Virus record (IMG/VR): IMGVR_UViG_3300042924_004119
Location: 1 to 23,572 of that record
Length of the DNA: 23,572 nucleotides
Direction: 5' to 3' (one strand)
Source of the DNA: a virus
Shown here: positions 20,190-23,572 of the stretch, piece after piece
Layout: every line of letters begins with the position of its first letter
Position numbering within the stretch: the stretch's first letter is position 1
Program-made: the position numbers and the translations under genes
The notes under the pieces: model-generated
What the model was told of the DNA's origin: nothing
The model's database searches: none
The model's input: the letters and a program-made list of their open reading frames with translations, nothing else

Positions 20190-22144
20190 AATTCGGATCT
20201 GTCTGCTCTGGGATTGAGGCCGCATCTGTTGCGTGGGAGCCATTGGGCTGGAAAGCCGCTTGGTTCTCCGAGATTGAGCCGTTCCCCTCTGCGGTGCTTG
20301 CGCACCACTACCCTGATGTCCCCAACCTGGGTGACATGACTACTTTGCCAGAACGAATCTTGTCTGGTGATGTTGAGGCCCCCGATGTGTTTTGTGGCGG
20401 CACTCCCTGCCAAGCATTCAGCGTGGCCGGCCTTCGCAAATCCCTTGATGATGCTCGTGGAAATCTTTCTCTTACTTTTGTAGGTATCGCAAATGCAATT
20501 GACCATGTTCGATCTGTTCGACGAGATGACCCGTCAATCATCTTCTGGGAAAACGTCCCCGGAGTCCTCTCAACAAAGGACAACGCTTTCGGCTGCTTTC
20601 TTGGCGCACTTGCCGGGGAAGATGATCCGATCATCCCATCAGGGGACAAATGGACGAACGCAGGTTGTGTGTATGGCCCCCAAAGAGCAGTCGCGTGGCG
20701 AGTCCTCGACGCCCAATATTTCGGAGTGGCCCAACGACGCCGCCGTGTGTTCGTTGTCGCAAGTGCTAGAGCAGACTTCGATCCCGCAGCGGTTCTTTTT
20801 GAGTTCGACGGCGTGCGCCGGGATTCTGCGCCGAGCCGAGAAACGGGGAAAAACGCTGCCTCCTGCTCTCCATCAAGCCCTGAAGTCTGTGGCGCATTGA
20901 CCGCTCGGTTCGGCGGTCAAGCTATGGGCGCTCCAGAGGTAGATGCTGGGTTGTACATTCCAGTTTCCCACTCCTTGCGCGGTGAGGGATTTGATGCCAG
21001 CGAGGATAGCACCGGGCGGGGATCGCCGCTGATTCCGGTAGCAATGCGGGAATCCGGCCAAGGCTATTGGATGCAGGACGATGTAGCTGGCACGTTGAGA
21101 GCTGAGGGAGAAGGCAGGCCCAGCAGACCTAGCCATGTCATCGGTGTTCCCATCGCCTTCCATCCCACGCAAGACCCGATCAGTAGCACGGACGGAACCA
21201 CGCACGCGATGGGCTGCGGGTCGAGCGGTGGAACGGCAACAGTAGCGGTAGCGCAGCCATTAAACATCTACGGCGGCAACAAGCGCCAAGACCGTCCAGA
21301 AGGTGGGTTTTACGTTCGTATGGACGAGGAAACCAGCAAGACGCTGGACGCAGCCAGCGGGTTGAATCCAACCTGTTCTCAGGGCGGCACGGCTGTGTTG
21401 CAGGCCGTCGGCTTTGACTCCTACAACCACGCCGTGACAGGCGATTTGTCAAAGACGTTGGATGTTGGGCAGGACTACCACCATGTGCCGAATGTGTTTC
21501 AGCCAATCGCCCTGCAAGACGTAACGCCCCGCGAGAAGGCGCAGAACGGGAAGGGCTGGAATGATGACGGCTCGGCGTACACAGTAGACACTCACGCAAC
21601 GCAAGGAGTGATGCAGGCGATTCCGATTGACACCATGAACATGACTCCCGGACATTCATCTGGTGGACTTGGTTTTGGTCAACCCGGGGATCCCAGCTTC
21701 ACACTGACTAAGGGGCACAGTCATGCGGTGGCACAGCCAATCGCTTGGGATGAAGAAATGAATCCATTCTTGGATGTTGCTGGGACTCTGCTGCGCGGCG
21801 GCGCTGGCGGCAGGCACGATGGGGTAATGCAGCCAGTTGGATTCACCCGCTGCGACCACGGTGGGGATGCCGTAATTGACGGCACGCCGACCATGCGATG
21901 CGGCAGCAATTACTCGGCGCATTTGGCAGCAGCCATGCCGTCCATGCAAGTGCGTCGCCTCACGCCCGTAGAGTGCGAGCGCCTGCAAGGCTTCCCCGAC
22001 AACTACACCGCCATCCCGTGGCGTAAGAAACCTGCGTCAGAATGCCCTGACGGCCCCCGCTACAAAGCCCTGGGCAATAGCTGGGCTGTGCCCGTGGTGC
22101 GTTGGATAGGCGCAAGGATACAAAAGGAGGCCAGTGGTGATTGA
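20186..22144 (+). CDS. C5 cytosine DNA methyltransferase with repeat-rich target region
   Basis: A 652-residue DNA (cytosine-5) methyltransferase. Motif I is FGSVCSGIEAASVAWEPLGW (3-22); motif IV is GGTPCQAFSVAG with catalytic Cys75; motif VI is WENVPG (ENV at 122-124); motif VIII is QRRRRVFVV (183-191); motif IX is RRLTPVECERLQGFPDNYT (590-608); and motif X is YKALGNSWAVPVVRWIG (626-642). The stretch between VIII and IX, which holds the target recognition domain, is almost 400 residues and consists largely of degenerate repeats (see 20888-21937). It modifies phage DNA, most likely to evade host restriction; no restriction endonuclease is adjacent. A second open frame lies inside the gene at 20493-20900. 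It starts by ATGA overlap. Confidence 0.93.
   Translation: MKFGSVCSGIEAASVAWEPLGWKAAWFSEIEPFPSAVLAHHYPDVPNLGDMTTLPERILSGDVEAPDVFCGGTPCQAFSVAGLRKSLDDARGNLSLTFVGIANAIDHVRSVRRDDPSIIFWENVPGVLSTKDNAFGCFLGALAGEDDPIIPSGDKWTNAGCVYGPQRAVAWRVLDAQYFGVAQRRRRVFVVASARADFDPAAVLFEFDGVRRDSAPSRETGKNAASCSPSSPEVCGALTARFGGQAMGAPEVDAGLYIPVSHSLRGEGFDASEDSTGRGSPLIPVAMRESGQGYWMQDDVAGTLRAEGEGRPSRPSHVIGVPIAFHPTQDPISSTDGTTHAMGCGSSGGTATVAVAQPLNIYGGNKRQDRPEGGFYVRMDEETSKTLDAASGLNPTCSQGGTAVLQAVGFDSYNHAVTGDLSKTLDVGQDYHHVPNVFQPIALQDVTPREKAQNGKGWNDDGSAYTVDTHATQGVMQAIPIDTMNMTPGHSSGGLGFGQPGDPSFTLTKGHSHAVAQPIAWDEEMNPFLDVAGTLLRGGAGGRHDGVMQPVGFTRCDHGGDAVIDGTPTMRCGSNYSAHLAAAMPSMQVRRLTPVECERLQGFPDNYTAIPWRKKPASECPDGPRYKALGNSWAVPVVRWIGARIQKEASGD
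20493..20900 (+). CDS. Overprinted ORF inside the methyltransferase gene (+1 frame)
   Basis: A 135-residue open frame entirely within the methyltransferase gene, shifted by +1. It starts MQLTMFDLFDEMTRQSSSGK, continues with a Ser/Gln/Thr-rich part, then NISEWPNDAAVCSLSQVLEQ and TSIPQRFFLSSTACAGILRR, and ends AEKRGKTLPPALHQAL. The last 55 residues match a pattern I know from short phage proteins annotated near or beside cytosine methyltransferases (CSLSxVLE...PxRFFLSxxACAGILRRAEKRGKxLP), so the frame may be a conserved product and not a chance opening. A weak AGGT lies about ten bases before the ATG. It overlaps the region coding for motifs VI and VIII of the enzyme. Whether it is translated cannot be decided from sequence alone. 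Confidence 0.45.
   Translation: MQLTMFDLFDEMTRQSSSGKTSPESSQQRTTLSAAFLAHLPGKMIRSSHQGTNGRTQVVCMAPKEQSRGESSTPNISEWPNDAAVCSLSQVLEQTSIPQRFFLSSTACAGILRRAEKRGKTLPPALHQALKSVAH
20888..21937 (+). repeat. About ten degenerate repeats in the methyltransferase target region
   Basis: Residues 235-584 contain about ten units built on a [ST]-x-[TS]-[LVM] core followed after a variable stretch by a hydrophobic Q-P-[IVL] step. Cores include ALTARFGG (237), HSLRGEG (262), GTLRAEG (302), SKTLDAAS (384), SKTLDVGQ (422), AYTVDTH (464), SFTLTKG (504), GTLLRGG (533) and PTMRCGS (568). Links include VAQPLNI, LQAVGF, FQPIAL, MQAIPI, VAQPIAW and MQPVGF. Unit length varies from about 18 to 40 residues. Confidence 0.7.
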
Positions 22145-22481
22145 ACTGACCTTGCCTTGGCCGCCCTCGGTCAATCGGTACTGGCGCACGTTCCAGGGCC
22201 GCATGATCATCAGCGCAGACGGCAGGGCTTACCGCAAGGCGGTGGCCGATCAGGTGCTGATTCAGCAAGGGGCCAAGAACCTTGCCGGCAAGCTCGTGGT
22301 GGAGATCGAAGCCTGGAGGCCAGACAACCGAAGGCGCGATCTGGACAACCTGCTCAAGGCGGCTTTGGACGGCTGCACCCACGCGGGCGTATGGGAAGAC
22401 GACAGCAACATCGTTGACCTGAGAATTTATTGGGCCGAGCACATCGGCGGGATGCTAAAAATTAAAGTGAGAGAACAATGA
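22137..22481 (+). CDS. rusA: RusA-type Holliday junction resolvase
   Basis: A 114-residue RusA family endonuclease. Key marks are LPWPPSVNRYWRTFQGR at the N-terminus and the acidic catalytic block RRRDLDNLLKAALDGCTHAG followed by VWEDDSNIVDLRI; the Asp residues in DLDN and EDD match the metal-binding aspartates of RusA. It resolves four-way junctions made during phage recombination or replication. A perfect AAAGGAGG (22123-22130) lies inside the end of the methyltransferase gene. GTG 22137 is six bases from it and is preferred over GTG 22134, at three bases. The gene ends in an ATGA overlap. Length is normal for the family (about 120). Confidence 0.92.
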   Translation: MIELTLPWPPSVNRYWRTFQGRMIISADGRAYRKAVADQVLIQQGAKNLAGKLVVEIEAWRPDNRRRDLDNLLKAALDGCTHAGVWEDDSNIVDLRIYWAEHIGGMLKIKVREQ

Positions 22482-22690
22482 ACGAGAGCACTGCATTGGA
22501 GTGGCGGTGGTTTGAGCCGTCAAAAGGAAAGATTGGGGTTGCAAAAGTGCAGACCCAAGACGGCAAGATTGAGTACCGCATCAGCCCGGTCGATGGGTTC
22601 ATGGAGAAGATGGACGTGCAGCAGATCGTGGCCTGGGGGGCTGCATTCCCTGACGCCGCGGGGCAGGCGCTCTTCAAGGGGAAAGCATGA
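22478..22690 (+). CDS. Small phage protein, unknown function
   Basis: A 70-residue protein starting MNESTALEWRWFEPSKGKIG, with QDGKIEYRISPVDGFMEKMD and the end AAGQALFKGKA. The first half looks like a small beta hairpin with aromatic residues, the second half is helical. It is coupled by ATGA overlaps to the RusA gene before it and to a 59-residue gene after it. No family recognised. Confidence 0.72.
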   Translation: MNESTALEWRWFEPSKGKIGVAKVQTQDGKIEYRISPVDGFMEKMDVQQIVAWGAAFPDAAGQALFKGKA

Positions 22691-22866
22691 AGCCAGAACC
22701 ACAACTGATCGACCTGTTTGCGATGTTCGCATTGATGAACCAGACCAATGACTCTTCGCTTTTTGGGAGCGACGAGTACCAGCGCCTGATCGCGGAGCGG
22801 TCTTACCGCATGGCTGCGCAGATGATGAAAACAAGAGAGCGATTTATTGGAGACAAAGATGAGTGA
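22687..22866 (+). CDS. 59-residue helical protein, unknown function
   Basis: A short gene between two better-supported ones. It begins MKPEPQLIDLFAMFALMNQT, continues with SSLFGSDEYQRLIAERSYRM, and ends in a charged helix RERFIGDKDE. The ATG overlaps the preceding stop as ATGA, and the last eight bases overlap the start of the next gene. Without it, 168 bases would be unexplained in an otherwise gap-free operon. Composition is coding-like; function unknown. Confidence 0.72.
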   Translation: MKPEPQLIDLFAMFALMNQTNDSSLFGSDEYQRLIAERSYRMAAQMMKTRERFIGDKDE

Positions 22867-23197
22867 CAGCGACGTAAAAAATCCAGAGCTTGCGATTGAG
22901 TACATCTTCAAGTACGGCAAGAAGTTCGGAGAGGCTAAGGGCAATCGAATCTATATGGAGGAGTACCGCAAGTCTCTGAAGGCGATGATCATGAAGCGAA
23001 GCCTTGAGACATCGGTCAATGCGCAGGAGCGCGAGGCGTACTCTGATCCCGAGTACATCCAGCACCTCAGAGGCTTGCAGGAGGCGGTGCAGATTGAGGA
23101 GGAGATTCGCTGGCGCTTGATCGCTGCGCAGGCTCGCATCGAGGTCTGGCGCTCAATTGAGGCAACGAACCGGGCAGAGGGCAAAGCGACGATATGA
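22859..23197 (+). CDS. Conserved helical phage protein, unknown function
   Basis: A 112-residue helical protein: NPELAIEYIFKYGKKFGEAK, YMEEYRKSLKAMIMKRS, QEREAYSDPEYIQHLRGLQE, and ARIEVWRSIEATNRAEGKA. The order AK-x-R-x-x-x-EE-x-RK-x-x-KA, then QE-x-x-AYS-x-P-x-Y, then WRS recurs in phage early operons near recombination genes; no function has been assigned that I know of. GGAG lies six bases before ATG 22859; a TTG at 22847 in the same frame is less likely. It ends by ATGA overlap with the zinc-ribbon gene. Confidence 0.75.
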   Translation: MSDSDVKNPELAIEYIFKYGKKFGEAKGNRIYMEEYRKSLKAMIMKRSLETSVNAQEREAYSDPEYIQHLRGLQEAVQIEEEIRWRLIAAQARIEVWRSIEATNRAEGKATI

Positions 23198-23376
23198 AGT
23201 GCCCACTATGCGGTGCGCCATCCGATGTCAAGGCAACTCGAAAGCCCAATGGCGTCATTGTGCGCAGCCGCCTCTGCTACAACGAACACATCTTCCGAAC
23301 CGAGGAGCGGGCCATCACTGAGCCCAGGCACAAGGATGACAAAAGACGAAAAAAAGCACCTGTCCAGAGTAGCTGA
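23194..23376 (+). CDS. Small zinc-ribbon-like protein (NrdR-like N-terminus)
   Basis: A 60-residue basic protein: MKCPLCGAPSDVKATRKPNG, then VIVRSRLCYNEHIFRTEER and a Lys/Arg-rich tail. The first part resembles the zinc ribbon of NrdR (CPxCG, a central V-x-x-(S/T)R-x8-RxR-x-C, then F-x-T-x-E), but the fourth ligand is His in C-Y-N-E-H instead of Cys in CxxC, and the ATP-cone is absent. It may bind DNA as a small phage regulator. It overlaps the previous stop as ATGA, and its last 41 bases overlap the next gene. Confidence 0.68.
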   Translation: MKCPLCGAPSDVKATRKPNGVIVRSRLCYNEHIFRTEERAITEPRHKDDKRRKKAPVQSS

Positions 23377-23572
23377 CCTCGGCTGCGCTGTGTGTCGGCG
23401 CATGGGGTATCCGGGTACCCCTGCCGAGATACATCATCCAAGGGCCGGAACAGGGGCTGGGAGACGCGCAAGCCACTGGGATGCTATCCCACTATGCCCA
23501 GAGCATCACCGCGGCAAGACGGGGCTGCACGGCCTTGGCACGAAGGGCTTTCCCAAGCACTACGGCTACGAC
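23336..23572 (+). CDS. HNH nuclease, Ref (RecA-dependent nuclease)-like (3' partial)
   Basis: The frame is open to the end of the window; 79 residues are visible. After MTKDEKKHLSRVADLGCAVC comes RRMGYPGTPAEIHHPRAGTG, then RRASHWDAIPLCPEHHRGKT and GLHGLGTKGFPKHYGYD. The pattern CxxC, IHH, IPLCPEHHxG, GxHxxGxxxFxxxYG is that of phage P1 Ref and relatives, HNH-type nucleases that cut at RecA filaments, or of closely related HNH proteins of lambdoid phages. The zinc cysteines (C17, C20) and the HH pair are present. The ATG at 23336 overlaps the zinc-ribbon gene by 41 bases. The C-terminus is cut by the window edge. Confidence 0.82.
   Translation, partial: MTKDEKKHLSRVADLGCAVCRRMGYPGTPAEIHHPRAGTGAGRRASHWDAIPLCPEHHRGKTGLHGLGTKGFPKHYGYD

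Noticed and set aside
20308-20649. - strand open frame of 113 codons inside the methyltransferase gene
   Set aside because: Antisense opening opposite the conserved catalytic motifs; no start signal. Unlike the +1 frame ORF it shows no familiar protein pattern.

Overview
The window is a densely packed segment of a tailed double-stranded DNA phage (or prophage) genome. No tRNA, rRNA, CRISPR array, insertion sequence or integrase is visible. The structural set (adaptor, nozzle-like protein, several large internal-virion-type proteins, a virion glucosaminidase, and no tail tube or classical tape measure) points to a short-tailed, podovirus-like phage. The moderately high GC content, Shine-Dalgarno-led starts, a YdaS/Cro-type repressor and a DUF1376 replication gene suggest a proteobacterial host, possibly a Burkholderiales-type betaproteobacterium. 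The host is an inference from composition and families only.

Layout. (1) Positions 1-13986, + strand: a late operon. It holds the 3' end of a membrane-anchored coiled-coil protein, a 3TM-type holin, a GH24 endolysin, a DUF5872 protein, a head-tail adaptor, a beta-rich fibre-like protein, a large nozzle/stabilisation-like protein, two small proteins, three large proteins with internal-virion (ejection) features, and a GH73-type glucosaminidase. Most junctions are overlaps of 1-11 bases or gaps of a few bases. (2) Positions 13987-14071: three consecutive hairpins, the last a textbook rho-independent terminator for the + strand. (3) Positions 14070-17090, - strand: a nine-gene early-type operon of small proteins that includes a PD-(D/E)XK exonuclease and an SSB-like protein with an acidic tail. 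A 48-residue gene at 16744-16890 links two of its members by ATGA overlaps. (4) Positions 17091-17209: the divergent control region, with a cluster of TACAAC/GTTGTA half-sites and a good + strand promoter. (5) Positions 17210-23572, + strand: a second operon. It runs from the Cro-like regulator, DUF1376 replication protein, CHC2-type zinc-finger primase fragment and DnaB/Twinkle-like helicase, through small genes, to a C5 cytosine methyltransferase, a RusA resolvase, more small genes and a partial Ref-like HNH nuclease.

The two divergent operons would make replication and recombination proteins under the Cro-like regulator. The left-hand operon makes the lysis and tail/ejection proteins and converges on the terminator block. 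No gene-free stretch exceeds 300 bases; the longest is the 119-base control region.

The most interesting signals are: a second open frame, recognisably phage-like, lying inside the methyltransferase gene; about ten degenerate repeats filling that enzyme's target-recognition region; three exact 13-base dyads inside the DUF1376 gene that could mark a replication origin; an interleaved inverted-repeat operator region; and a nested domain-in-domain insertion in the nozzle-like protein.
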